Assembly: GCF_001984055.1 (NCBI RefSeq)
Contig: NZ_LYVO01000001.1
Span: 124,001 to 188,000, forward strand
Origin: Variovorax sp. KK3
GTDB taxonomy: Bacteria; Pseudomonadota; Gammaproteobacteria; Burkholderiales; Burkholderiaceae_C
Reading direction: 5' to 3'
DNA length: 64,000 bases
Part shown: positions 1 through 8,121 of the stretch, one piece after another
Layout: every line of letters begins with the position of its first letter
Numbering within the stretch: position 1 is the stretch's first letter
Made by a program: the position numbers and the translations under genes
Notes under the pieces: model-generated
The model's input: the letters and a program-made list of their open reading frames with translations, nothing else
Database searches by the model: none
What the model was told of the DNA's origin: nothing

Positions 1-195
1 TTCGCCGACGTCGACGCCCGGCGCATCGCGGCCTACGTCGACAGCGGCGAGCCGGAAGGCAAGGCCGGTGCGTACGCGATACAGGGGCGCGCCGCCGCCT
101 TCGTGGCGCACATCAGCGGCTCGCATTCGGGCATCATGGGGCTCCCGATGTTCGAGACGGCCCAGTTGCTGCGCAAGGCCGGTTTCGCGCTGTAG
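1..195 (+). CDS. maf: Maf/YhdE nucleotide pyrophosphatase, 3' end only
   Basis: The window opens inside this gene in frame 1; the last 64 codons are present. Maf proteins hydrolyse non-canonical or excess nucleoside triphosphates (dTTP/UTP type for YhdE) to monophosphates. The visible C-terminus carries the family's late signature: an [13 protein letters not shown] stretch followed by the [15 protein letters not shown] segment. The gene ends 15 bases before rng, the same maf-rng order as in E. coli (yhdE-rng), so co-transcription is likely. The 5' end lies outside the window, so start, length and catalytic residues cannot be judged. Confidence 0.9.
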   Translation, partial: FADVDARRIAAYVDSGEPEGKAGAYAIQGRAAAFVAHISGSHSGIMGLPMFETAQLLRKAGFAL

Positions 196-210
196 AGCGG
201 CCAATACAAC

Positions 211-1731
211 ATGCAAGACATCCTGATCAACTGGTCTCCGCAAGAGACCCGCGTCGCGCTGGTGGAGCACGGCGCCGTGCAGGAGCTCCACGTGGAGCGC
301 ACGCTCGAGCGCGGGCTGGTCGGCAACATCTACCTGGGCAAGGTCTCGCGCGTGCTGCCGGGCATGCAGTCGGCCTTCATCGACATCGGGCTGGACCGCA
401 CCGCGTTCCTCCACGTCGCGGACATCGTGGCCCCGTTCACGCCGGGCTCCAGGCCGAGCACCGTGGTCGAACGCGATGGCCGTGGCGGGTCGGTCGTGCC
501 GATCGAGAAGCAGGTCTTCGAGGGGCAGTCGCTTCTGGTGCAGGTCATCAAGGACCCGATCGGCACCAAGGGCGCGCGGCTGTCGACCCAGATCAGCATC
601 GCAGGCCGGCTGCTGGTGTTCCTGCCGCAGGACAACCATGTGGGCGTGTCGCAGAAGATCCCGTCCGACCTGCGCGATGCGCTGCGTGCGCGCATGCAGG
701 CGCTGATCGAGGCCGCCGCCGCGGCCGGCAGCGGCGGCGTGGTGCCCGAGGCCACGGGCGGCTTCATCCTGCGCACCAACGGCGAGGATTCGAGCGACGC
801 CGAGCTGGCCGAGGACATCGCCTATCTGCGCAAGACCTGGTCACGCATCCGCGAGTTGTCGACCCGCATGGCGCCGCTCTCGCTGCTCCACCAGGACCTG
901 AACCTGCTGCAGCGCGTGCTGCGCGACCTGACGACCGAAGACACCCAGACCATCCGCCTCGACTCGCGCGAGCAGTTCGATGCGCTGCTCAAGTTCGGCC
1001 TGGAGTTCATGCCGAAGGCGGCCGGCAAACTGCAGCTCTACAAGGGCGAGCGGCCCATCTTCGACCTGTATTCGATCGACGAGGAGATCGCCAAGGCCCT
1101 GGGGCGGCGCGTCGACCTCAAGTCGGGCGGCTACCTCGTGGTGGACCAGACCGAGGCGCTCACCACCATCGACGTGAACACCGGAGGCTACGTCGGTGCT
1201 CGCAACTTCGACGACACCATCTTCAAGACCAACCTGGAGGCGGCGCAGGCCATTGCACGGCAGCTGCGGCTGCGCAACCTGGGCGGGATCATCATCGTGG
1301 ACTTCATCGACATGGTGCGCGACGACCACCGCGAGCAGGTGCTGGCCGAGTTTCGCAAGCAGCTCGCGCGCGACAGGGTCAAGACCACGGCCGGCGGCTT
1401 CTCGCAACTGGGACTGGTGGAGATGACGCGCAAGCGCACGCGCGAATCGCTGGCCCACATGCTGTGCGAGCCCTGCCTGGCCTGCAGCGGGCAGGGCATC
1501 GTCAAGACCGCGCGCAGCGTGGCCTACGACGTTCTGCGCGAGATCCTCCGCGAGGCCCGCCAGTTCACGCCGCGCGAGTTCCGCATCGTGTCGTCACCCC
1601 AGGTGATCGAGCTGTTCCTCGACGAGGAGAGCCAGCACCTGGCCGGGCTCAGCGACTTCATCGGCAAGCCGATCTCGCTGCAGGCCGAGCCGGCGATGGG
1701 GCAGGGGCAGTACGACATCGTGTTGCTCTGA
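211..1731 (+). CDS. rng: Ribonuclease G
   Basis: A single-strand-specific endoribonuclease of the RNase E/G family that matures the 16S rRNA 5' end and turns over mRNA. The 506-residue product matches E. coli RNase G (489) along its length: an N-terminal S1-like RNA-binding region (about 35-130), then the catalytic core with the conserved aspartates of TIDVNTGGYVG (about residue 321) and of VDFIDM (about 364). The zinc-link cysteines are in a CEPCLACSGQG stretch near residue 420. It lacks the long C-terminal scaffold of RNase E. The extra length is mainly an insertion near residues 73-92 and a Gly/Ala-rich one near 170. The ATG fits the family N-terminus and lies 15 bases after maf. Confidence 0.95.
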   Translation: MQDILINWSPQETRVALVEHGAVQELHVERTLERGLVGNIYLGKVSRVLPGMQSAFIDIGLDRTAFLHVADIVAPFTPGSRPSTVVERDGRGGSVVPIEKQVFEGQSLLVQVIKDPIGTKGARLSTQISIAGRLLVFLPQDNHVGVSQKIPSDLRDALRARMQALIEAAAAAGSGGVVPEATGGFILRTNGEDSSDAELAEDIAYLRKTWSRIRELSTRMAPLSLLHQDLNLLQRVLRDLTTEDTQTIRLDSREQFDALLKFGLEFMPKAAGKLQLYKGERPIFDLYSIDEEIAKALGRRVDLKSGGYLVVDQTEALTTIDVNTGGYVGARNFDDTIFKTNLEAAQAIARQLRLRNLGGIIIVDFIDMVRDDHREQVLAEFRKQLARDRVKTTAGGFSQLGLVEMTRKRTRESLAHMLCEPCLACSGQGIVKTARSVAYDVLREILREARQFTPREFRIVSSPQVIELFLDEESQHLAGLSDFIGKPISLQAEPAMGQGQYDIVLL

Positions 1732-1773
1732 GGTTCCGGCGGATGGCTGGGCGCCATCGACACGACTCCATCG

Positions 1774-1790
1774 TATATATTGGATATATA
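1774..1790. promoter_or_regulatory. AT-rich palindrome, candidate operator/promoter of the PemK-like toxin-antitoxin pair
   Basis: A perfect inverted repeat, TATATAT-TGG-ATATATA, with 7-base arms and a 3-base spacer. It sits 14 bases before the antitoxin ATG and just before the ribosome site AGAAGGAG (1792-1799). It is strikingly AT-rich against GC-rich surroundings. Type II toxin-antitoxin operons are usually repressed by antitoxin binding to a palindrome that overlaps the promoter; the position fits, but the role is inferred. The TATATAT arms could also supply the -10 box. Confidence 0.5.
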
Positions 1791-1804
1791 TAGAAGGAGC
1801 CTGC

Positions 1805-2080
1805 ATGTCTGCCCCACCATCTGGCCTGCTGTTGAAGTTTCGTAGTCGAAACACGCAGTTCGGGGTCACCCGTGAAACCGTGAAGGCCATGGCCGAGCGC
1901 TTCGACCTCTCCGAGACCGAAGTCGTGCACATGGCGCTTTCACGGTTGGCCAAAGAAGAGCTGCCGGCCTATGAACCCGATGAGGGGCCGCTTTCGGCGC
2001 AACAGCTCAAAGCCCTGCGCAAGATCGCCGACGCTGCCTTGCCCAAGGGCAAGATCACGTCGAAGCAGTCTTTGTTCTGA
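1805..2080 (+). CDS. Putative antitoxin of a PemK/MazF-like toxin-antitoxin pair
   Basis: A 91-residue protein directly upstream of a PemK/MazF-like toxin; the antitoxin role is inferred mainly from that arrangement. The middle (about 18-50), TRETVKAMAERFDLSETEVVHMAL, reads like a ribbon-helix-helix or short helical DNA-binding segment. The C-terminal half is rich in Leu, Lys and Pro and could wrap the toxin. A clear AGAAGGAG site precedes the ATG. The stop codon is one base from the toxin's GTG, implying translational coupling. It does not look like classical MazE or PemI, so I give no symbol. Confidence 0.7.
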   Translation: MSAPPSGLLLKFRSRNTQFGVTRETVKAMAERFDLSETEVVHMALSRLAKEELPAYEPDEGPLSAQQLKALRKIADAALPKGKITSKQSLF

Positions 2081-2081
2081 C

Positions 2082-2495
2082 GTGGCAGCGTGGCTACCCC
2101 CGACGCCAGGGGATATCGTCTGGTGTCGGTTCCCTGAGATTCCGCTGCGAAGCCCCGGGCCCAAGCCCCGACCTGCGCTCGTGTGCGAGGTCATCGAACG
2201 AGAGGACGGCTTGGCCGTGACCGTGGCCTACGGTACGTCACAGACAGTGCAGCGACTTCAGACGGGCGAGTTCGCGATCACGAAGCAGGCGAATCCTGCC
2301 GCATACAGCGCTGCGGGCCTGTCCTTCGACACGAAGTTCAACCTGGAACAGCAGATCGAACTGCCTTGGACCGAGGATTTCTTCGCCGTGCCTGCTCAAG
2401 CGCCGTACGGGCAGCAACCGAAGTTGGGCGGCTTGCATGCATCGATGATGCGCGCGTTGCAAGCTGCTTACCGAGCGGTGCGCAACGTCGGTTGA
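2082..2495 (+). CDS. PemK/MazF-like endoribonuclease toxin
   Basis: A 137-residue product starting with GTG, one base after the antitoxin stop. An in-frame ATG lies upstream inside the antitoxin gene, but the protein family pattern begins only at the GTG. Residues 9-16 (PGDIVWCR) and 27-34 (KPRPALVC) match the start of PemK/MazF barrels, where the Arg-Pro-Ala-Leu-Val strand is characteristic. Relatives cleave mRNA or tRNA at short sequences when free of antitoxin. The C-terminal half (after about 60) is longer than in MazF and not recognised in detail. It has no strong ribosome site of its own. It converges on msbA with a 40-base gap. Confidence 0.72.
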   Translation: MAAWLPPTPGDIVWCRFPEIPLRSPGPKPRPALVCEVIEREDGLAVTVAYGTSQTVQRLQTGEFAITKQANPAAYSAAGLSFDTKFNLEQQIELPWTEDFFAVPAQAPYGQQPKLGGLHASMMRALQAAYRAVRNVG

Positions 2496-2535
2496 CGTCG
2501 GCGGCCGATTCTTGGCAGCCCACGGGGCCACGGAC

Positions 2536-4320
2536 TCAGAGACTGGGTTCGCCGCCTTCCGGCGCCACGCGCACTGCATGTGCCTGCAGCCGCGCGTAAA
2601 GGCCATCGAGTGCCATCAGTTGCGCGTGGCTGCCTTGCTCCGCGACGCGGCCATGGTCCATCACGACGATGCGGTCGGCGTGCTGGATGGTCGACAGCCG
2701 GTGCGCGACGATCAGGGTGGTGCGGCCCTGCATGAGCCGCTGCAGGGCTTCCTGCACCAGGCGCTCCGATTCGGTATCGAGCGCGGAGGTGGCCTCGTCG
2801 AGCAGCAGCACCGGCGCGTTCTTGTAGAGCGCACGCGCGATGGCCAGGCGTTGGCGCTGGCCGCCGGACAGCTGGGTCGCGTTGTGGCCGAGCACCGTGT
2901 CGATGCCCTGCGGCAGGCCTTCGACGTGCATCGCGAGGTTGGCGGCCTGCACGCAGGCGGCGACACGCTCGCGATCGATTTCGGCGCCCAGCGCCACGTT
3001 GGCCGCGAGCGTGTCGTTGAGCATCACCACGTCCTGGCTCACCATCGCGAACTGCGAGCGCAGGTTGCCGAGCTGCCAGCGGCCGACGTCGTGGCCGTCG
3101 AGCAGAATCTCGCCCGCGCTGGGCAGCACGAAGCGGGGCAGCAGGTTGACGAGCGTCGTCTTGCCCGAGCCCGAGGGGCCGACGAAAGCGACGTTCTCTC
3201 CAGGCTCGATGGCAAGGCTCACACCGTCGAGCGCGCGTGCCTCGTCGGCGCCGCGGTAGTTCACGCTGACCGAGCGCAGTTCGATGCGGCCCGCCACGCG
3301 CGTGGATCGATGAGTGCCTTGCGTTTCCGGCGCGACCTCGTCGATCAGCGCCAGTCCACGTTCGAGTGCGGCGAGGCCCCGCGTGATGGGGCTCGTCATG
3401 TCGGCCAAGCGCCGGATGGGCGCGATCAGCATCAGCATGGCGGTGATGTAGGCGACGAAGCCACCGACCGTGAAGCCCTGCTTGCCGCTTTGCCACAGCG
3501 CGATCATCACGACGGCCGAGAGGCCGACCGCAGCGACGATCTGCGTCAGCGGCGTGGTCGCAGCCGATGCGATGGTCGACTTCACCGCCAATCGGTTGAG
3601 ATCGTGGCTCAGGCGCTCGAAGCGTTGCACCTGCGCGGCTTCGGCGTTGTGCAGCCGCACCATGCGATGCGCCAGCACGTTCTCTTCGACCACGTAGGCC
3701 AGCTCATCTGTGGCCTTCTGGCCGAGCTGCGTGAGTCGATACAGCCGCTTCGAAAAAGCCTTGATGATCCACGCCACACCGGGCACCAGCACGCCGACGA
3801 TGAGCGTCAGTTTCCAGTTGAGGTAAACCAGGTACAGCAGCAGCGCGATCAGCGTGAAGCCGTCGCGAGAGAGGCCGAGCAGCGCCTGCACCAGCAGCAT
3901 GGCGCCGGTCTGCACTTCGTACACCACCGTGTTCGATAGCGAACTGGCCGACTGTCGCGAGAACAGTGCAAGCTCGGCCGCGAGCAGGCGTTCGAAGAGC
4001 ACGCGCCGAAGCCGCTGCATGCCTTCGTTGGCGATGCGAGCGAGCGCGTATTGCGAGACGAACTGCGCCACGCCGCGAACCGCGAACAGCAGGATCACCG
4101 CGGCGGGAATGGCCCACAGTGGCAGTTCTCCGCGGTTGAAGCCGCGATCGAGCAAGGGCTTGAGCATCGCGGCCATCAAGGGCTCGGTCACCGCCGCGAT
4201 CAGGGCACCGCTGAGGCCCAATGCCCACCAGCGCCGTGCGCCTCCGAACCAGGTCATGAGCCGAGCGAGTCGGCGCGTCAAAGGGGGGCGCGCCGGCTCG
4301 GCGGCAGGGGAAGGCTGCAT
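2536..4320 (-). CDS. msbA: MsbA-type lipid A exporter, ABC permease/ATPase
   Basis: A half-transporter of 594 residues that works as a homodimer to flip lipid A-core across the inner membrane. Residues about 30-320 form the six-helix transmembrane domain. The ATPase domain (about 355-594) shows Walker A GPSGSGKTT, the signature LSGGQRQRLAIARAL and Walker B with DEATSALD. The ATG at 4320 (MQPSPAAEP) is chosen because the open frame upstream has no family similarity and runs into the promoter region shared with tolB. It is transcribed away from the tolB-pal operon, placing two envelope functions back to back. A generic exporter of another substrate cannot be excluded, but length and sequence fit MsbA. 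Confidence 0.88.
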   Translation of the reverse strand: MQPSPAAEPARPPLTRRLARLMTWFGGARRWWALGLSGALIAAVTEPLMAAMLKPLLDRGFNRGELPLWAIPAAVILLFAVRGVAQFVSQYALARIANEGMQRLRRVLFERLLAAELALFSRQSASSLSNTVVYEVQTGAMLLVQALLGLSRDGFTLIALLLYLVYLNWKLTLIVGVLVPGVAWIIKAFSKRLYRLTQLGQKATDELAYVVEENVLAHRMVRLHNAEAAQVQRFERLSHDLNRLAVKSTIASAATTPLTQIVAAVGLSAVVMIALWQSGKQGFTVGGFVAYITAMLMLIAPIRRLADMTSPITRGLAALERGLALIDEVAPETQGTHRSTRVAGRIELRSVSVNYRGADEARALDGVSLAIEPGENVAFVGPSGSGKTTLVNLLPRFVLPSAGEILLDGHDVGRWQLGNLRSQFAMVSQDVVMLNDTLAANVALGAEIDRERVAACVQAANLAMHVEGLPQGIDTVLGHNATQLSGGQRQRLAIARALYKNAPVLLLDEATSALDTESERLVQEALQRLMQGRTTLIVAHRLSTIQHADRIVVMDHGRVAEQGSHAQLMALDGLYARLQAHAVRVAPEGGEPSL

Positions 4321-4362
4321 GGCGGCGCATTCTAAGGTTCGCGCCTCTTGTAGGACCGCGCC

Positions 4363-4407
4363 GGTACATACACGTTTTGTGACGGGTGCCTCATCGCAGT
4401 GTGTACC
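4363..4407. promoter_or_regulatory. msbA/tolB divergent control region with an imperfect inverted repeat
   Basis: The 144 bases between the msbA and tolB starts must hold both promoters. GGTACA-T-ACAC (4363-4373) pairs with GTGTGTACC (4399-4407), apart from one bulged base, leaving a loop of about 25 bases. It may be a protein-binding site or a coincidence; no good -35/-10 pair stands out. Confidence 0.25.
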
Positions 4408-4464
4408 ATGTGGCCTCTTTCGTCCGGGCATGAAACTAAATTCTCGGATTGCTCTCCGAACCGC

Positions 4465-5781
4465 ATGAAAAAGCCGTTGCAAGAACTTTCCCCGACCCCT
4501 TCTTCATCGTTCTTCACCCGCCGCTCCGTTATCGCGGCCCTGGCTGCCTCCCCCCTCGCTCCTGCCTTCGCCCAATTCCGGGTGGAAGTTTCGGGCGTCG
4601 GCTTGACGCAGTTGCCGATCGCGCTCGTCCCCTTCAAGGGCGAAGATGCGTCGCCGCAGAAGATCTCGGCCATCGTGCAGTCCGACCTCGAACGCAGCGG
4701 GCAGTTTCGCGGCGTCGATGCAAGCGGGCAGGCGCTCGATGAAGCATCGCGGCCCGATCTGAGCCTATGGCGCCAGCGCACGGCCGATTCGCTCGTGGCC
4801 GGCAGTGTCACGCGTTTGGCGGATGGCCGCTTCGACGTCAAGTTTCGTCTGTGGGACGTGGTGCGAGGGCAAGACCTCGGCGGCCAGAGCTACACCGTGC
4901 CGCAAGGCGACCTGCGCCTCGCGGCGCATCGCATCGCCGACTACGTGTACGAGAAACTGACCGGCGAGAAGGGCATCTTCTCGACCCGCATCGCCTATGT
5001 GACGAAGGGCGGCAGCCGCTACAACCTGTGGGTGGCCGATGCCGATGGCGAGAACGCGCAGGCCGCGCTCGCAAGCCCCGAGCCGATCATTTCTCCGGTG
5101 TGGTCCGCGAATGGCTCACAGCTGGCTTACGTGTCCTTCGAGTCGCGCAAGCCCGTGGTGTACGTGCATTCGGTGTCGAGTGGCCAACGCCGGTTGGTGG
5201 CCAACTTCAAGGGGTCCAACAGCGCGCCTGCCTGGTCGCCCGATGGCAACACGCTGGCTGTCACGCTGAGCCGCGATGGCGGATCTCAGCTCTACACCAT
5301 TCCCGCCGGCGGTGGTGAGCCGCGGCGCTTGACGCAGAGCAACGGCATCGACACCGAGCCCGTGTATTCCGCGGACGGCGGCACCATCTTTTTCGTGAGC
5401 GACCGCGGTGGTGCGCCGCAGATCTACAAGATGGGCGCCAGTGGCGGCAACCCGACGCGCGTGACCTTCAGCGGCACCTACAACATTTCTCCTTCCATCA
5501 GCGCCGATGGCCGGTGGTTGGCCTACATCTCGAGGGTGGGCGGAGCCTTCAAACTCCACGTGATGGAATTGGCAAGCGGCAACGTGACGGCACTGACGGA
5601 CACGACGGCCGACGAGAACCCCAGTTTCGCGCCCAACAGCAAGCTGATCCTCTATGCCACTCGCCTGGGAGGGCGCGAGGCGCTGATGACCACCACGCTG
5701 GACGGAAAAATAAAAGCACGACTTGCCGGGCAGGCAGGAGACATCCGTGAACCGGACTGGGGTCCGTTTCAAAAGCAATGA
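4465..5781 (+). CDS. tolB: TolB, periplasmic component of the Tol-Pal system
   Basis: TolB is a periplasmic beta-propeller that links Pal and the Tol inner-membrane motor and supports outer-membrane constriction at division. The 438-residue form starting at ATG 4465 gives a signal peptide with cleavage near AFA-Q (about 36). A start 66 bases upstream would bury that signal. After the N-terminal TolB domain (about 38-165) come repeated propeller blades with [27 protein letters not shown] and [14 protein letters not shown] type motifs. The signal contains [10 protein letters not shown], so Tat export is conceivable (the E. coli protein uses Sec). It is followed by pal and cpoB, which keeps the conserved order. 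tolQRA are not in the window. Confidence 0.95.
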   Translation: MKKPLQELSPTPSSSFFTRRSVIAALAASPLAPAFAQFRVEVSGVGLTQLPIALVPFKGEDASPQKISAIVQSDLERSGQFRGVDASGQALDEASRPDLSLWRQRTADSLVAGSVTRLADGRFDVKFRLWDVVRGQDLGGQSYTVPQGDLRLAAHRIADYVYEKLTGEKGIFSTRIAYVTKGGSRYNLWVADADGENAQAALASPEPIISPVWSANGSQLAYVSFESRKPVVYVHSVSSGQRRLVANFKGSNSAPAWSPDGNTLAVTLSRDGGSQLYTIPAGGGEPRRLTQSNGIDTEPVYSADGGTIFFVSDRGGAPQIYKMGASGGNPTRVTFSGTYNISPSISADGRWLAYISRVGGAFKLHVMELASGNVTALTDTTADENPSFAPNSKLILYATRLGGREALMTTTLDGKIKARLAGQAGDIREPDWGPFQKQ

Positions 5782-5804
5782 ATGATCAACCTGAGGAGTT
5801 CGAA

Positions 5805-6323
5805 ATGTTAAGACGTACGATTTATTCGCTGGCCATCGTGGCGCTCATCGCCGGGTGCTCGTCGGGCACCAAGCTCAACGATGCGCCGGTGGTGGATCGC
5901 TCTGGTGGAGCGGGCTCGGGCAGTGGTGCCGCGAGCGGCGTGGCACCGGTCACCATCGACCCGAATGCGCAGACGGCGCAGGGCCCGGTAGGTGTGGCGC
6001 GCATCGTCTATTTCGACTTCGACAGCTACACCATCAAGCCCGAGTTCCAGTCGTTGATCGACGGCCACTCGCGCTTCCTGAAGGCCAACACGCAGCGCCG
6101 CATCTCGATCGAAGGCCACACCGACGAGCGCGGCGGCCGTGAGTACAACCTGGCGCTCGGCCAGAAGCGTTCCGAAGCCGTGCGCCGTGCGCTCGTGTTG
6201 CTCGGCGTGTCGGACAACCAGATCGAGGCCGTGAGCTTCGGCAAGGAAAAGCCGGCCGCCCAAGGCACCGGTGAAGACGCATGGGCGCAAAATCGCCGCG
6301 CCGAGATCACCTACCGTCGATGA
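5805..6323 (+). CDS. pal: Pal, peptidoglycan-associated outer-membrane lipoprotein
   Basis: Anchors the outer membrane to peptidoglycan and binds TolB. The 172-residue product has a lipoprotein signal with lipobox LIAGC (Cys18), a flexible Gly/Ser/Ala linker (about 19-60) and a C-terminal OmpA-like domain containing FDFDSYTIKPEF and the peptidoglycan-binding stretch EGHTDERGGREYNLALGQKR. ATG 5805 is preferred over an in-frame ATG at 5778: it follows a CTGAGGAG ribosome site (5791-5798) and puts the lipobox at the proper distance. It lies 23 bases after tolB. Confidence 0.96.
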   Translation: MLRRTIYSLAIVALIAGCSSGTKLNDAPVVDRSGGAGSGSGAASGVAPVTIDPNAQTAQGPVGVARIVYFDFDSYTIKPEFQSLIDGHSRFLKANTQRRISIEGHTDERGGREYNLALGQKRSEAVRRALVLLGVSDNQIEAVSFGKEKPAAQGTGEDAWAQNRRAEITYRR

Positions 6324-7075
6324 TGCGATTCGTTTCCCCGTTGCGCGGTGCGGCGCTTGCCGCTGCGTTGCTGTGCGCCTCTCTGGGCGCACAGGCTGCG
6401 TTGTTCGAGGACGACGAAGCGCGGCGCGCCATCCTCGACCTGCGCCAGCGGGTCGAGACGATGCGCCAGCAGGCCGAGCAGAGGCAGAACGACGAGAACG
6501 CACAGCTGCGGCGCAGCCTGCTCGAGCTGCAGACACAGATCGAGCAGATGCGCGGCGAACTGCAACGCATGACGGGCCAGAACGAGCAGCTCACGCGCTC
6601 GGTCACCGAGATGCAGCAGCGTCAGGGCGACATCGACAACCGGCTGAAGCAGAGCGAGCCTTCGAAGGTCTCGGTCGACGGCCGCGAATTCAATGCCGAC
6701 CCGCGTGAGAAGGCCGACTTCGAAGCGGCCCTGGGCGTGTTCCGTGGTGGGCAGTTCGCGCAGGCGCAAACCGCGTTCGCCGAATTCGTCAAGCGTTACC
6801 CGCAGAGCGGCTACAACGCCTCGGCATTGTTCTGGCTGGGCAATGCGCAGTACGCCACGCGCAACTACAACGAGGCCATCGCAAACTTCCGGTCGATGCT
6901 GTCGCTGGCGCCCGACCATGCGAAGGCACCCGAGGCCGTGCTGTCGATCGCCAATTGCCAGATCGAACTCAAGGACAACCGTGCGGCGCGCCGCACGCTG
7001 GAAGACCTGGTAAAGGCCTATCCGCAGTCCGAGGCCGCTCAGGCAGGCCGCGAGCGCCTGTCGCGACTGCGCTGA
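6320..7075 (+). CDS. cpoB: CpoB (YbgF), Tol-Pal accessory protein
   Basis: A periplasmic protein that coordinates outer-membrane constriction with septal peptidoglycan synthesis through TolA and PBP1B. The 251 residues comprise a signal peptide ending near AQA-A (about 27), a coiled coil (about 30-110) rich in Glu, Gln, Leu and Arg that trimerises the protein in E. coli, and a TPR domain (about 130-251) with GQFAQAQTAFAEFVKRYP and YNEAIANFRSML repeats. The chosen ATG overlaps the pal stop; a second ATG directly after it is equally possible. Its place after tolB-pal is the conserved one. Confidence 0.93.
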   Translation: MMRFVSPLRGAALAAALLCASLGAQAALFEDDEARRAILDLRQRVETMRQQAEQRQNDENAQLRRSLLELQTQIEQMRGELQRMTGQNEQLTRSVTEMQQRQGDIDNRLKQSEPSKVSVDGREFNADPREKADFEAALGVFRGGQFAQAQTAFAEFVKRYPQSGYNASALFWLGNAQYATRNYNEAIANFRSMLSLAPDHAKAPEAVLSIANCQIELKDNRAARRTLEDLVKAYPQSEAAQAGRERLSRLR

Positions 7076-7091
7076 CGCGGAGTCCGCGTAC

Positions 7092-7910
7092 TTGAGCGCC
7101 CCCATCGAATCCGCTTCCGCCGGGTTCGGCGACGCCGACCTTGCCCGCCGTTTCAGCGGGCTGGAGCGGCTCTTTGGCGTGCCGGGCGCCGCACGCATCC
7201 GTGCCGCGCACGTGGTCGTCGCAGGTATCGGCGGCGTCGGCTCCTGGACTGTCGAAGCCCTCGCGCGCAGTGGCGTGGGCCGGCTCACGCTGATCGACCT
7301 GGACCACATCGCCGAGTCCAACATCAACCGCCAGATCCATGCGCTCGACACCACGGTCGGCCAGGCCAAGGTCGAGGCCATGCGCGAACGCATCGCGCAC
7401 ATCAACCCGGGCTGCGAAGTCCTGGCGATCGATGACTTCGTCGAGCCGGACAACTGGCAGTCGCTCGTGGCCGATGCCATTGCGGCGAATGGGCCCGTGT
7501 CCGGCATCGTCGACGCATGCGACCAGGTGCGGGCCAAGGTCGCGATGGCGGCGTGGGCGCGCGCGAGCGGCGTCGAGTTCGTCAGCGTCGGCGCGGCCGG
7601 CGGCAAGCGAATGGCGCACAAGGTGGACATCGACGATCTGGCCGCCGTCACGCACGACCCATTGCTTGCGCAATTGAGACAGCGCCTGCGCAAGGAGCAC
7701 GGCGCGCCGCGCGAAGGCCGCAAGATGGGCGTGCACTGCGTCTTCAGTCGCGAGAGCGTGGCACCGCCCGATGCCTCTTGCGCCATCGAAGACGCCGACG
7801 GCTCGTTGAACTGCCACGGCTACGGCTCGGTGGTCAGCGTGACCGCGACCTTCGGTCAATGCGCAGCGGGATGGATCTTGGACCAGATCGCCCGCAGCGG
7901 GACGCTATAA
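7092..7910 (+). CDS. tcdA: TcdA/CsdL, tRNA threonylcarbamoyladenosine dehydratase
   Basis: Converts t6A at position 37 of ANN-decoding tRNAs to the cyclic form ct6A using ATP. The 272-residue protein is of the E1/ThiF/MoeB type: HVVVAGIGGVGSWTVEALARSG (about 37-58) is the nucleotide-binding loop, followed by LIDLDHIAESNINRQIHAL and a VSVGAAGGKRMAH segment. The start is TTG 7092, 16 bases after cpoB; no nearby ATG keeps the N-terminus. The next gene is a tRNA-Lys, which reads AAA/AAG and so is itself an expected substrate, although the linkage may be accidental. Confidence 0.88.
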   Translation: MSAPIESASAGFGDADLARRFSGLERLFGVPGAARIRAAHVVVAGIGGVGSWTVEALARSGVGRLTLIDLDHIAESNINRQIHALDTTVGQAKVEAMRERIAHINPGCEVLAIDDFVEPDNWQSLVADAIAANGPVSGIVDACDQVRAKVAMAAWARASGVEFVSVGAAGGKRMAHKVDIDDLAAVTHDPLLAQLRQRLRKEHGAPREGRKMGVHCVFSRESVAPPDASCAIEDADGSLNCHGYGSVVSVTATFGQCAAGWILDQIARSGTL

Positions 7911-7911
7911 T
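7906..7911 (+). promoter_or_regulatory. Candidate -10 box of the tRNA-Lys promoter
   Basis: A perfect TATAAT overlaps the tcdA stop codon and lies 42 bases before the mature tRNA 5' end. No convincing -35 hexamer is seen at 16-18 bases. The tRNA probably has its own promoter and a short 5' leader. Confidence 0.5.
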
Positions 7912-7953
7912 TTCGGGCTTTGCCGGCTCAGGCTGGCGAAGCAAAAAAATCGG

Positions 7954-8029
7954 GGGACGTTAGCTCAGTTGGTAGAGCAGCGGACTTTTAATCCGTTGGT
8001 CACAAGTTCGAATCTTGTACGTCCTACCA
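7954..8029 (+). tRNA. tRNA-Lys (anticodon TTT)
   Basis: A 76-base cloverleaf with encoded CCA. The acceptor stem is GGGACGT with ACGTCCT (one G-U pair at the end). The D-arm has AGCTCAGTTGGTAGAGC, and the anticodon stem-loop GCGGA-CTTTTAA-TCCGT places TTT at the anticodon. The T-arm is ACAAGTTCGAATCTTGT. It decodes AAA and AAG lysine codons. It stands alone, followed by a hairpin terminator. Confidence 0.97.
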
Positions 8030-8050
8030 CCCCGACCCCAAGCGCTGAGC

Positions 8051-8086
8051 AACCCGTCATCGGTCATCGATGACGGGTTTACTTTT
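8051..8086 (+). terminator. Hairpin terminator after tRNA-Lys
   Basis: AACCCGTCATCG (8051-8062) pairs perfectly with CGATGACGGGTT (8068-8079) around a 5-base loop, followed by a modest T-rich tract (TACTTTTG). It fits an intrinsic terminator for the tRNA and could also stop transcripts coming from the phosphatase gene on the other strand. Confidence 0.7.
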
Positions 8087-8121
8087 GAGCACATGGCAAT
8101 CGACGCGCGCTCTTGCTTTGT

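Noticed and set aside
6311..7786. Long minus-strand open frame opposite cpoB and tcdA
   Set aside because: It mirrors two well-recognised genes, has Ser/Arg-rich low-quality sequence and no family pattern; an artefact of GC-rich codon use.
7954..8029. tRNA-Lys as an integration site for a mobile element
   Set aside because: No integrase gene and no repeat of the tRNA 3' end is seen nearby; the accessory patch downstream has ordinary composition.
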